A DNA stretch of 64,000 nucleotides from Prevotellaceae bacterium (lineage in GTDB: Bacteria; Bacteroidota; Bacteroidia; Bacteroidales; Bacteroidaceae). This document shows, in pieces, positions 54,444 through 62,766 of the stretch (its first letter is position 1; each line of letters opens with the position of its first letter). Location: NCBI GenBank assembly GCA_028726625.1, contig JAQYPT010000048.1, positions 137,226 through 201,225 of the forward strand, in the 5' to 3' direction. A program made the position numbers and the translations under genes. The notes beneath the pieces were generated by a model. It was not told where the DNA came from. It ran no database searches and was given only the letters and a program-made list of their open reading frames with translations.

Positions 54444-55669
54444 GAGTGTTCCTCCTTTCTTCTTTGTGCGGTGATGAAAACCATGACGGCTCCTGCCAGC
54501 AGCAGGCAGATGCCTGTGTAGACGGCGGGCAGCCAGGGGTCGGCAACCAGCTCGAATGTGCTTTCGTCGCTCCAGCGTCCCATTCGTTTGTCGTAGTCCA
54601 GCAGGTAGATCTTCCATCCATCGACAGCGAATGGCTTGTTAACTTCTATTTCGGCTGTCTCGCACTTGCCGGTCTTTGTGAATATTTGCACGGTCGAGGC
54701 GTAGCGTAGTGGCTCGCGTTGTGGCATGAAGAGGCGGAGGCTGTCCGTTAGGGTCAGCGTTTGGCTGGGGAACAGGTAGCTTCCGTCGCTGATCCAGTCT
54801 TTCTTGCGGGTTTTCCCGTCGGGCGAGGTGGCTTCAACGAGTACCGCACTCACAGCGCCGGATGACATCCACGGCACGTATTGCATCGATGCGTCCATAA
54901 TTTTGGGAGCAGCCTCGCTGATGTTCTGCTCTATTTTGATGCCCCATCCCAGTAGCTTTCCTTGTCTCAGTGATGGCTCGAGCAGAAGGCTCTGGGGGGT
55001 TCCTTCGGGCAATGCGTTGCCCCGTGCGTCAGCCATCAGCAGCCTGGGCGGGTATTGGTCGATGGTAAAGCTGTCCAACTGGATGGCAATGGGCAGCTCG
55101 TGCATTCGCATTTGGCCGTCTGTGGCCCGCCATTCGGGCTGTCCCTTGTAGCAAATCATCTTCAGGCGCCTCATGTCGGCACTGCCCAGTGTTGCGGTGA
55201 CCAGCACAAGCAGCAGGCCTGCGTGGCACAGCAGCGAGGGAATGTTGCGCCGTTTCATCGACAACAGCTGATGTATGGCCGTCTCCCCCACCGTGATGGT
55301 GACCCAAAGGTATATCCATACAAATGGCCAGTACGACAACATGCGGGTAAGGCCGATGGCGTCTGTCGCCGGCATGGAGGCTGGAACCTGCCGGGTGAGT
55401 CCCATGATAACCGTCATCAATGCGGCAAAGCCAAGGGCAGTGGTGGCCGAATAGGTTGTGGTGAGATAGCGGAAAAGGTAGACGTGTGGGCGCAGGGCGT
55501 AGATTGTTGCCAGGACCAGTACGGTGCATGCCAGTGCGATGGCGTTGGCCGGGAAGGCAAAAACGCTCCAGTCTATGGGGCCTGCTGTCAGCTGGAGCAG
55601 TTGTCCGGTGATGACAAGTCCTGCGCCAATGGCTATTCCTTCTTTGTATTTCCAGGGTTTGTTCCACAT
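54440..55669 (-). CDS. ResB/Ccs1-like cytochrome c biogenesis protein
   Basis: Membrane protein of 409 aa, partner of CcsA in system II cytochrome c assembly. Membrane segments at about 10-30, 35-58, 70-95, 110-135 and 140-165, then a long periplasmic domain (about 165-375) and a last membrane segment near the C-terminus (VYTGICLLLAGAVMVFITAQ). Sequence similarity to classic ResB is low, and I rely partly on the position just upstream of ccsA, with a 4-nt overlap. Fused CcsB-CcsA proteins exist in other bacteria; here the two are separate. Confidence 0.78.
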   Translation of the reverse strand: MWNKPWKYKEGIAIGAGLVITGQLLQLTAGPIDWSVFAFPANAIALACTVLVLATIYALRPHVYLFRYLTTTYSATTALGFAALMTVIMGLTRQVPASMPATDAIGLTRMLSYWPFVWIYLWVTITVGETAIHQLLSMKRRNIPSLLCHAGLLLVLVTATLGSADMRRLKMICYKGQPEWRATDGQMRMHELPIAIQLDSFTIDQYPPRLLMADARGNALPEGTPQSLLLEPSLRQGKLLGWGIKIEQNISEAAPKIMDASMQYVPWMSSGAVSAVLVEATSPDGKTRKKDWISDGSYLFPSQTLTLTDSLRLFMPQREPLRYASTVQIFTKTGKCETAEIEVNKPFAVDGWKIYLLDYDKRMGRWSDESTFELVADPWLPAVYTGICLLLAGAVMVFITAQRRKEEHS

Positions 55670-55784
55670 ACTGTTGTCGTGTCAGGAAGTTTCTGCACAG
55701 GGGTAGCATAAGAAAGCCACTGCATGGAGCATGCGTGCAGTGACTCTTTCTGTTGTCCCCATAAAGTGGGTTTGCTCACGTTGC

Positions 55785-57278
55785 CTACATGGGTTTCGTC
55801 ACGAATCGGTGGTTCTTGCGGGCGTCGTCTATCCACTTGGGTACTATGTTGTTGACGAACCGTTGTTTTTGCTCTTTCAGCTTCTTCATGTCAAGTCCTA
55901 TGTATGCTTGTGCCTTGGCCTTGGTCGACAGGTCGGGCATGGGTACGTTGCCCGTGAACCCGTGGCGTGCCAACACCTTTGCTATCTGCAGACGTGCCTC
56001 TTGTGCGGCGATGAGGCCGTCGCTGAAGATGCGCATCACCTCTTGCGGGGCGTGGAAGCTGCCCCCGTGGCTGGCAAAGCCGTAGTCCCACCGCCACTGA
56101 CTCTTGCGGATGAGTGCCAGCACGGGTTTCATTTCCTTTTCGGTAGCACCCTTGTCCCAGGCAAACTTGGCCTCGATGTGTGCGGCAGCCAGTTCTTTTT
56201 CCAGTCTTGTGCGCTTCTCGCTGGCCATGCGTTGCCTGTCGTAGACGTTCCGTCTCAGTTCTTTCTCGCTCTGGCGGTGGCACACCTGGCAGGTGCGGTC
56301 TATGTTGGCCAGCGGGCTGGTGATGTGGTGGTCGGTGTATTTCACGCCTCCCTCGCTCTTGTAGGGCATGTGGCAGTCGGCGCACGAGACCCCTCGCTGT
56401 GCATGGATGCCTTGCTTGAAAATTTCGTACCCGGGATGTTGGGCCTTCAAGATGGGTGTCTTGCTCAGCGGATGGATATAGTCGTAAAAGCCCGTCTTGT
56501 CGTAGTAGGCCTCGGCAGCCTCTACCGTAAGGCCGCTGTCTTGTGGGAACGACAGGTAATTGGTTTGCTTGTCGAAGTAGTATTCGGTATGGCATTGTGC
56601 GCAGACCAGCGACCGCATTTCCTGGTGTGTTGCCTTCTTGACGTCTTCCCCTCTGCGGTTCCATGCCTCGTACAGGGCGGGTCGAGCAGGCTTGAGGTCC
56701 ATGGTGCGAGCGTCATGGCAGTCGGAGCAGCCTATGCTGTTCATCATCTGGTTGCCCAGCTCGCTCCAGGTTGCCTTGTAGAAGTTGGCAGTGCCCATTT
56801 CCCGCATCATCCTTGGCACGTCGGGTCCTTTGCATGTCCAGCATGTACCCGGCTGCATGTCGCCGTCGCCGTCGATGCCTGGGTGTCCTGTCCGCAGGAT
56901 GTTGCGCAGATCCTCGATGGCATGGCGGTGGCCGCGTGGTGTGTTGTATTCTTGCGAGAAGGCGTATCCGGCCCACAGGATGACCATTTCGGGGCGGTCG
57001 GCCAGTTCGTCGGTGGCTTTCGAGCCATTGAACTCACTTGTGAATGACGTGTCGGCCGTCATTGCCCAGCTCTCGTATTCGCGCGGGAAGTCGGCCTTGA
57101 ACTTTTCGTTTTGGGCCACTATCGAGTCGGTCATGGGCGTACGACGGTTGTTGAAGATACTCGCCACCTCGGCTCTCCGTTCCATCAGGGACGATGTGAT
57201 GAGTCCCAGTACGAAGACGACGGCCATTGCGCCGCCAAACAGTAGCCATCCTTGCCAGCGTTTTAGTTGTTTAGCCAT
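55785..57278 (-). CDS. nrfA: Ammonia-forming cytochrome c nitrite reductase, catalytic subunit
   Basis: Periplasmic pentaheme enzyme of 497 aa that reduces nitrite to ammonia in six electrons. N-terminal signal-anchor (WLLFGGAMAVVFVLGLITSS). Five heme-binding motifs in order: CWTCK (active-site heme with lysine ligand) near 143, CSDCH near 180, CAQCH near 225, CADCH near 300 and CQVCH near 332. Active-site residues are visible around YKSEGGVKYTDHHITSP. Together with NrfH upstream it forms the menaquinol-driven NrfHA complex. Confidence 0.96.
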   Translation of the reverse strand: MAKQLKRWQGWLLFGGAMAVVFVLGLITSSLMERRAEVASIFNNRRTPMTDSIVAQNEKFKADFPREYESWAMTADTSFTSEFNGSKATDELADRPEMVILWAGYAFSQEYNTPRGHRHAIEDLRNILRTGHPGIDGDGDMQPGTCWTCKGPDVPRMMREMGTANFYKATWSELGNQMMNSIGCSDCHDARTMDLKPARPALYEAWNRRGEDVKKATHQEMRSLVCAQCHTEYYFDKQTNYLSFPQDSGLTVEAAEAYYDKTGFYDYIHPLSKTPILKAQHPGYEIFKQGIHAQRGVSCADCHMPYKSEGGVKYTDHHITSPLANIDRTCQVCHRQSEKELRRNVYDRQRMASEKRTRLEKELAAAHIEAKFAWDKGATEKEMKPVLALIRKSQWRWDYGFASHGGSFHAPQEVMRIFSDGLIAAQEARLQIAKVLARHGFTGNVPMPDLSTKAKAQAYIGLDMKKLKEQKQRFVNNIVPKWIDDARKNHRFVTKPM

Positions 57279-57299
57279 ATCTATTGGATTTTATGATTC

Positions 57300-57908
57300 T
57301 TACTTTTCCTTGTCTAACAAGCCTTGTAGCCACGAGGGCACTGGCGATCCGGGCAGTGGCACTTGCGTCTCGGCGTGGGGTGTGCTCGACAGGCTGTTCA
57401 TGCCCCCGTGTGGCACGTCCTTGTGGCATTCCCAGCAGGCAAGGCCCTCGCCGCGCTTGGCCATCATGTAGCCCATGCGCCCCGTCTTTACGAATTCCTG
57501 GTTCAGCTGTGTGTGGCAGCGTATGCAGTTGTCCATGATGACCCGTGCCGACGCGTCTTCTGCCTTGATGGTTTGGGCCTCGCCGTTGGTCACGAAGTAG
57601 TAGACGTGCTTCATACCGTCTTTTCCCTTGAAGTAATACTTCATGAAAAGGTTCTGGTGCGGCACATGGCAGTCGTTGCAAGTGGCGTCGCGTCCGTGCG
57701 ACGAGTGTGACCAGGTGGCGTAATAGGGTGTCATGATGTGGCAATTGACGCACGCGGCTGGGTCGTCTCCTATAATATAGGTGTGCATCCGGAGCAGGTA
57801 GGCAAACAGGCCGGCAAGCCCCAAGATGACCCCCAGAGCCATGAGCCCGGCAACTTTCTGTCGGTAGGTTAGCGCGTTTTTCCAGTTTGACAATTTGCGA
57901 AGGTTCAT
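57300..57908 (-). CDS. nrfH: Cytochrome c nitrite reductase small subunit
   Basis: Tetraheme menaquinol dehydrogenase of the NapC/NirT family, 202 aa. A single N-terminal membrane helix (GLMALGVILGLAGLFAYLLR) precedes four heme motifs: CVNCH near 67, CNDCH near 87, CIRCH near 134 and CWECH near 160. It passes electrons to NrfA, which starts 21 nt downstream. It is the first gene of the nrfH-nrfA-resB-ccsA operon. Confidence 0.95.
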   Translation of the reverse strand: MNLRKLSNWKNALTYRQKVAGLMALGVILGLAGLFAYLLRMHTYIIGDDPAACVNCHIMTPYYATWSHSSHGRDATCNDCHVPHQNLFMKYYFKGKDGMKHVYYFVTNGEAQTIKAEDASARVIMDNCIRCHTQLNQEFVKTGRMGYMMAKRGEGLACWECHKDVPHGGMNSLSSTPHAETQVPLPGSPVPSWLQGLLDKEK

Positions 57909-57931
57909 AGGCCTTTCAGTGAATACTGTGG

Positions 57932-57939
57932 CAAATATA
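57932..57939 (-). promoter_or_regulatory. -7 promoter element of the nrf operon
   Basis: TATATTTG on the minus strand (57939-57932), about 24 nt before the nrfH start. No good -33 TTTG is found, which would fit a promoter needing an activator such as an HcpR-type regulator; that is an inference. Confidence 0.6.
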
Positions 57940-58019
57940 GGAATAATTTTTGGGAATTGGTGTCAAGAAACAAGAAAATATCCTCATTTATAAGGATAAA
58001 AATGCCTTTCCGAAAAAGG

Positions 58020-58649
58020 TTAAAGATAGAGAACGGCCTCGTTGCCCATGTTCATGAGCAGGTCCAGGATGCTAAGGTTGGGGATGAATCCATGCTTTCG
58101 GGCATAGACCTGATAGTACGGCCGGGGTGTGAAAGCATCGTCGTGGAGTGGATGTTTGGGACGAATGGCATCCCTGAGATCTGTTATTTGGGGCATCTGC
58201 AGGGACAAGTCGTCGGTGTTCACATAGGTGGTGGTTTCCTGTATGTTCGGTTCAATGTCCAACAACTGGCACATTTTCATTGTGATTTCGAGGTTAAAAT
58301 CGTACAGAAAAGTCCATTTCTTCGTGAAAAAAGGAAGTAAGTCGTCCGCATAATACTCAAAGAAAGGGCTCTCACCGTAGGCCGACTGTAGCGCGTTCCA
58401 GTGTAGATGACGCCAGTTGGCATGGTCGCTGATGCGAATATCGCGCATTGGACATTTGAGGGAATCATACTTTTCCACCGGAATGCTCAGCACCTGAACG
58501 CCATTTGTCATGGCGATGTTGCAACGGTTGCGGTACGTTTGCTTGACGTAGTTGTCGTGACTTTCCAGATAACAAACGTCGTAGCGATTGAGTTTCTGGT
58601 ACCACTGCACGGGCCCAAAGTAGGTGGAAGAAAGAAGAACGCTATTCAT
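58020..58649 (-). CDS. WbqC-like family protein
   Basis: Protein of 209 aa of the WbqC-like family, found in gene sets for surface glycans and elsewhere. The N-terminal STYFGPVQWYQKLNRYDVCY and YRNRCNIAMTNGVQVLSIPV are typical. No signal peptide or membrane segment. Its biochemical role is not established. I start at ATG 58649, which overlaps the signal-peptidase-like gene by 8 nt; the longer frame to 58715 has no support. It is the last gene of the dapB-lepB unit. Confidence 0.78.
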   Translation of the reverse strand: MNSVLLSSTYFGPVQWYQKLNRYDVCYLESHDNYVKQTYRNRCNIAMTNGVQVLSIPVEKYDSLKCPMRDIRISDHANWRHLHWNALQSAYGESPFFEYYADDLLPFFTKKWTFLYDFNLEITMKMCQLLDIEPNIQETTTYVNTDDLSLQMPQITDLRDAIRPKHPLHDDAFTPRPYYQVYARKHGFIPNLSILDLLMNMGNEAVLYL

Positions 58650-59100
58650 GATGCTTTTCAAGATGCGGCCAACGCTTCCATCTGAACAGCGAATAAGCCT
58701 TTCCGGCGATGTCACCGTGCTGAACCAGCGTCCGTCTGCGGCCTATTCCCAGCAATAGGTACTGGCAAGTTCCGCAGCGACAGTGTGCGTTGCAGTGGTT
58801 GGGAATGAGATATTTTTCGCCCTTGACGGTAATGGTGTCGCCGGGAAGTGCCATCACTTGCCCCAACGCCTGCTGTTGTTGTCCGAACAATACCACCTCA
58901 CCGCGCTTGAAGTCAGAGCGTGCCAGCCTGTTTACCAACACCCTGTCACCCTTTCGAAGCACTGGCTTGAGCCCCTCATCGGGTACGGTAAAGATGGTAA
59001 AGGCGTATGCACGGATAGCCAACATGACTATGGTGCAAACAGCGATGGATAACATCCATTGTAAGAGGTTTCGCAAAAGAGATGCTTTGTTTCTCATCAT
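58642..59100 (-). CDS. Signal peptidase I-like protein without catalytic residues
   Basis: Protein of 152 aa related to S26 signal peptidases. One N-terminal membrane segment (LLQWMLSIAVCTIVMLAIRA), then the region that in active enzymes reads PSxSMxPTL, here TVPDEGLKPVL (G43 at the Ser position), and the region that normally reads KRxxGLPGD, here GQVMALPGDTI (G80 at the Lys position). The fold seems kept: GDRVLVNRLARSDFKRGEVV is intact. A cysteine-rich stretch HCNAHCRCGTC follows. Both catalytic positions are lost while the frame is open, which argues for a maintained non-catalytic paralogue. It is 36 nt downstream of lepB. Confidence 0.78.
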   Translation of the reverse strand: MMRNKASLLRNLLQWMLSIAVCTIVMLAIRAYAFTIFTVPDEGLKPVLRKGDRVLVNRLARSDFKRGEVVLFGQQQQALGQVMALPGDTITVKGEKYLIPNHCNAHCRCGTCQYLLLGIGRRRTLVQHGDIAGKAYSLFRWKRWPHLEKHHE

Positions 59101-59136
59101 CGGCTGACCTGTTGCGGTCAGACGATGTTCATACTG

Positions 59137-60582
59137 CTATTTAATGTTGTCAACCATGTTGAACAATCGGTTCCAGCGGATGCCACCCAGTCCCTTTCGG
59201 TCAGGGTCGGAAGACCACCAAATGAAGATGGGTTTGCCCACGATGTGGTCCTCTGGCACAAATCCCCAATAGCGACTGTCTGCCGAATTGTGACGGTTGT
59301 CGCCCATCATCCAATAGTAATCCATTTTGAAGGTGTAGCTCTTGGCCAGTCGTCCGTTGATGTATATCTGGTTGTTCTTAATCTTCAGCTCGTTATTCTC
59401 GTACACGCGGATGGGACGTTCGTACACAGCGATGTTGTTCATGTCCAGGTTGATGCTTTTCCCCTTGGCCGGAATCCATATCGGCCCGTAGTTGTCGCGT
59501 GTCCAATTCGTCACGGCATTCAGCGGATAAAGGTCGCCCACGGTGGCATCGGTGTTGATGCGGATGCTCTCAACGATGTCCTTGCGTGCCGCAAGAGCCC
59601 TTGCCGTAGCCTTGGTCAGCGGCATGCAACCACGTTGGTTCAGGCTGCCAAGGTCTTCCATGGATATGCCCAGCTCTTTCATGAGGTCGTCTGGGATATG
59701 CTGTTTCAGCTTGATGTAATAAGTATATTGTACGTTGTCAGGCTCCTTGTTGGGCTTGCCGTCCAAGTAAACGATACGGTTTTTGATTTGAAGTGTCTGC
59801 CCTGGCAGTCCAACACATCGCTTCACATAGTTTTCGCGACGGTCGGTAGGGCGACTGTCGATAGAGCCAAACTCCACTGGATTGCTGGCTACATATTGTC
59901 TTCCAAGTGCATACACCTGCTCAAAGTAGTCGTGTTGTTGCTGCTTGTTCAGCGTGTTGAGGTCGATAGGCGCCCCGTTGTTCTGCTCGAAAATCTGTTG
60001 TCCGAAGCCATACACCATGCTGTAGTATTCAGTTTGATACGGCAATTCGGTGCAAATGGTGTCCCCGGCCGGATAATTAAACACCACGATGTCGTTGAGT
60101 TTCACGTTACCCAGACCTTTCACCCGCCGATAGTCCCAGTGCGGAAACTCGATATAGCTCTTCGTATTGATGATGGGAAGCGTGTGTTGGGTAAGCGGCA
60201 TGGTCAATGGCGTTTGCGGAATGCGCGGTCCATAGCTCACCTTGCTCACAAACAGGTAATCTCCAGTGAGCAGTGATTTCTCTAAAGAGGACGATGGAAT
60301 GACGTAATTCTGAAACACAAACAAGTTGATGAAATACACAGCCACCAGTGCGAACACCAGCGCGTCTACCCAACTCATCACGAAGCGCACGGGTGCCTCG
60401 GCATCTTTCCACCACTGCCAGCGTATCTTCTTGGTGATATATACGTCGTAGATGAAAGGAACCACCAGCAGTCCCCACCAACTTTTTACCCAATATAGAA
60501 ACAAAAGATACAAGGCGAGAACCACAATAAACTTGGTCCATTGTACCTTCATATTTAGTTTTGCTTTCTGTTTATCAATCAT
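59137..60582 (-). CDS. lepB: Signal peptidase I
   Basis: Removes signal peptides at the outer face of the inner membrane. 481 aa. Membrane segments lie in the first 95 residues. The catalytic serine is S99 in VIPSSSLEKSLLTGDYL and the lysine is in NYVKRCVGLPGQ near 251. The box E motif MMGDNRHNSADSRYWGFVP lies near 430. Bacteroidota LepB has a large insert between boxes, which accounts for the length. It is 44 nt downstream of dapB and upstream of its inactive paralogue. Confidence 0.95.
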   Translation of the reverse strand: MIDKQKAKLNMKVQWTKFIVVLALYLLFLYWVKSWWGLLVVPFIYDVYITKKIRWQWWKDAEAPVRFVMSWVDALVFALVAVYFINLFVFQNYVIPSSSLEKSLLTGDYLFVSKVSYGPRIPQTPLTMPLTQHTLPIINTKSYIEFPHWDYRRVKGLGNVKLNDIVVFNYPAGDTICTELPYQTEYYSMVYGFGQQIFEQNNGAPIDLNTLNKQQQHDYFEQVYALGRQYVASNPVEFGSIDSRPTDRRENYVKRCVGLPGQTLQIKNRIVYLDGKPNKEPDNVQYTYYIKLKQHIPDDLMKELGISMEDLGSLNQRGCMPLTKATARALAARKDIVESIRINTDATVGDLYPLNAVTNWTRDNYGPIWIPAKGKSINLDMNNIAVYERPIRVYENNELKIKNNQIYINGRLAKSYTFKMDYYWMMGDNRHNSADSRYWGFVPEDHIVGKPIFIWWSSDPDRKGLGGIRWNRLFNMVDNIK

Positions 60583-60626
60583 GGTGATAACAAGATGTAA
60601 GTTTAAATGTTCAAAAATAAGATTGC

Positions 60627-61382
60627 TTAGAACCTAAACAAGTCGCTCGTGGTGAGCAATCCTGTGTGTGTTGCGGTGTACTCGGCTGCCAACACTGCCC
60701 CCAATGCAAAGCCCGTGCGATTGTGTGCATCGTGCGAAATGGTGATTTTATCGGCCTCACAGTCGTAGGTCACGGTATGAATGCCTGGCACTTCTCCACG
60801 GCGTACGCTGTCTATGGGTAGCTTGTCGGCCGCCACGTCGTCCGTACCCGACGTACTTCCGTCAGCCGCCTGCTGGACTCCTTTCACCCAACTGCGTTTT
60901 CTGCCCATTTCATCGATGATTTCTTCGGCCAGCGTGATGGCTGTTCCGGAGGGTGCATCCAGTTTATGGACATGATGGGTTTCCTCTATTTTCACCTCAT
61001 ATTGTGGGAAATCATTCATAATTTTGGCCAGATAACGGTTCACGGCCGAGAAGATGGCCACGCCTAAGCTAAAGTTTGATGCCCAGAAGAGCGTCTGTCC
61101 GCCTTCGCTGCACAGGCGCTTCACATCGTCGCCATGCTCTTTCATCCATCCCGTAGACCCGCTCACCACCTTCACGTTGTGTGCGAATGCGCGCAGATAG
61201 TTGCCGTAAGCGGCCGTCGGCGTAGTGAACTCGATGGCCACGTCGGCACTTGCAAATGCTTCACTGTCAAAGTCTTCCTGATTTTGTACGTCGATGATAC
61301 TCACGATTTCATGACCTCTGTCCTTGGCAATCTGTTCAATCATCTTTCCCATCTTGCCATATCCTATCAATGCTATTTTCAT
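60627..61382 (-). CDS. dapB: 4-hydroxy-tetrahydrodipicolinate reductase
   Basis: NAD(P)H-dependent step of the diaminopimelate/lysine pathway, supplying peptidoglycan cross-link residues. Rossmann motif IGYGKMGKMIEQIAKDRGH at residues 5-23, VVSGSTGWMKEH near 94, and the catalytic EETHHVHKLDAPSGTAITLAEE near 153-174. At 251 aa it has the normal length. It heads the dapB-lepB-paralogue-wbqC unit and has a perfect promoter. Confidence 0.95.
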   Translation of the reverse strand: MKIALIGYGKMGKMIEQIAKDRGHEIVSIIDVQNQEDFDSEAFASADVAIEFTTPTAAYGNYLRAFAHNVKVVSGSTGWMKEHGDDVKRLCSEGGQTLFWASNFSLGVAIFSAVNRYLAKIMNDFPQYEVKIEETHHVHKLDAPSGTAITLAEEIIDEMGRKRSWVKGVQQAADGSTSGTDDVAADKLPIDSVRRGEVPGIHTVTYDCEADKITISHDAHNRTGFALGAVLAAEYTATHTGLLTTSDLFRF

Positions 61383-61404
61383 TTCGAATGCTCTTAAATG
61401 ATGA

Positions 61405-61435
61405 CAAAGATACTTTAAATCGGCTGAAAATCAAA
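61405..61435 (-). promoter_or_regulatory. Promoter of the dapB-lepB unit
   Basis: On the minus strand, TTTG (61435-61432), a 19-nt spacer and TATCTTTG (61412-61405). The leader to the dapB start is about 20 nt. Confidence 0.87.
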
Positions 61436-61582
61436 ATATTGTACTTTGTTTTTTGCTTTTATTGACGCTTGCGCTCCCTGTTTTTCTTGCCTTTGTGTGC
61501 AAAGGGTATCAGACCTAATTTGCCACATGGTCAGCGGTTGAAACTGCTCAGTTATGCCCATACGGGTGATGTGCAGGTGACA

Positions 61583-62010
61583 TTTTTCTTGACAACAACC
61601 CCTTCAGGATTCGCTTATTTGCAACCAACCATGACCCTGGTCGCAAATACGGCAAATATGCGGCGTTTTTACAATGTTTTGGTAGTCAACGTGTTAAGTA
61701 AAATATGCACAAATTCTCTGTCATTTGCTATGCTCTTTGCGGTCAATAGCATTGCTTTTGGCCGCCAATAGCCATGCTTTTGCGCTTCAATCTCATGTAG
61801 ATAGCACGGTAAAGTGATGCATTTTTCGTTGAATTGGGTGGAGGTGTGGCGGTAAAAGCTATGTTATTGGCGACGAAAGTGATATTTCATTAACCTTTTT
61901 CACATTGCAAGTGGATTTCTGATGATGCGTTTTTTCCTATTTTATCATTTTTAATTGCTCGTTTTATTGTCATTTTTTCTGACAGAACGGTTGAAAAACA
62001 GGCAGGAAAA
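61583..62010 (+). repeat. Composite intergenic element copy 3 (hairpin module, 22-bp array, tail)
   Basis: Module B runs from TTTTTCTTGACAACAACCCC (about 61583) to about 61675, with imperfect arms around ATTCGCTTATTTGC and GCAAATACGGCAAAT. Module A is the longest array: units at 61701, 61723, 61745, 61767, 61789, 61811, 61833 (21 nt), 61854 and 61876. The units at 61745 and 61767 share AATAGC, ATTGCTTTTG or CATGCTTTTG. The tail to about 62010 has TTTTATTGTCATTTTTT as in copy 4. It lies between the divergent dapB and Fur-type gene. Confidence 0.88.
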
Positions 62011-62071
62011 CCAACCGATAACTCCAGAATCATCCAATGATTTTTCGGCAAGATAAAGTAGCCATTAAAAT

Positions 62072-62102
62072 TTTGAAAATACGAGAATTGTGTGTATTTT
62101 TG
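62072..62102 (+). promoter_or_regulatory. Promoter of the Fur-family gene
   Basis: TTTG at 62072-62075, a 19-nt spacer and TATTTTTG at 62095-62102. The start of transcription should be about 62106-62110, so the mRNA would begin at or just before ATG 62110. Confidence 0.8.
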
Positions 62103-62109
62103 CATGAAA

Positions 62110-62538
62110 ATGGTACACGAAGCTTATTACGTACAAAAGTTAACCCATCGGGAAATCAAACCAACGGCCTCCCGACTGCTCATTCTTCGCGAGATGATGC
62201 GAGGCGATGAGGCCGTATCGCTGCCCGATTTGGAACGTTATCTGCCCACTGTTGACAAGTCAACCATATCGCGCACCTTGTCTTTGTTTCTGCTTCATCG
62301 CCTGATTCATGCCATTGATGATGGCTCGGGCGCATTGAAGTACGCCGTTTGCGACGACGATTGCGACTGTTCGATTGACGAAGAGCATACGCATTTTTAT
62401 TGCGAGCACTGTCATCGCACGTTCTGTCTCAAGCACATTGCCGTGCCGGTGGTCCCACTTCCGGAGGGATTCACCATGCATAGCATCAATTATGTGCTGA
62501 AAGGCTTGTGTCCGGAGTGTACCGAAAAACTGAAATAA
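62110..62538 (+). CDS. Fur family transcriptional regulator
   Basis: Metal- or peroxide-sensing repressor of about 142 aa. N-terminal winged helix with KLTHREIKPTASRLLILREM and recognition-helix region DKSTISRTLSLFLLHRLI. The dimerisation and metal-binding part has HTHFYCEHCHRTFCL and the structural zinc cysteines CEHC and CPEC (last at residue about 137). Fur, Zur and PerR cannot be told apart from this. ATG 62104 (MKMVHEAYY) is the longer choice, but the promoter places transcription start after it, so I use 62110. The autoregulatory site was not identified. Confidence 0.82.
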   Translation: MVHEAYYVQKLTHREIKPTASRLLILREMMRGDEAVSLPDLERYLPTVDKSTISRTLSLFLLHRLIHAIDDGSGALKYAVCDDDCDCSIDEEHTHFYCEHCHRTFCLKHIAVPVVPLPEGFTMHSINYVLKGLCPECTEKLK

Positions 62539-62766
62539 CACGATGGCCAACGGACGAACCACGCACATGAGAGAATCCGCTTGGACGTTGCCGGCGGTTA
62601 CTAAACAAAGACGCGTTAAGATAGGTGCGTTCCCGTTTGATGGTGATAAATGCAAGGACAGGCAGCCACCGGAACAGGTGCTCTTGGTTCATGCGGATTG
62701 TGTCAGCCGTGTTTTGTGGGCGGTTGTTTTACATTTGATGATGGTATTGGTTAATTTAAACATCTT
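62539..62766. other. Spacer between the Fur-type and transporter genes
   Basis: 228 nt. It holds an open frame of 75 codons (62543-62770) with no recognisable domain and no signal of coding. Nothing else is seen. Confidence 0.35.

Noticed and set aside
55731..57047. 438-aa open reading frame opposite nrfA
   Set aside because: The minus strand encodes an unmistakable pentaheme NrfA; the plus frame is its shadow.
58642..59100. Truncated pseudogene of lepB
   Set aside because: The frame is open, overlaps the next gene by 8 nt in a coupled way, and the conserved core outside the catalytic positions is intact, so I treat it as a real paralogue.
59125..60276. 383-aa open reading frame opposite lepB
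   Set aside because: The minus-strand LepB has all catalytic boxes; the plus frame has no domain.
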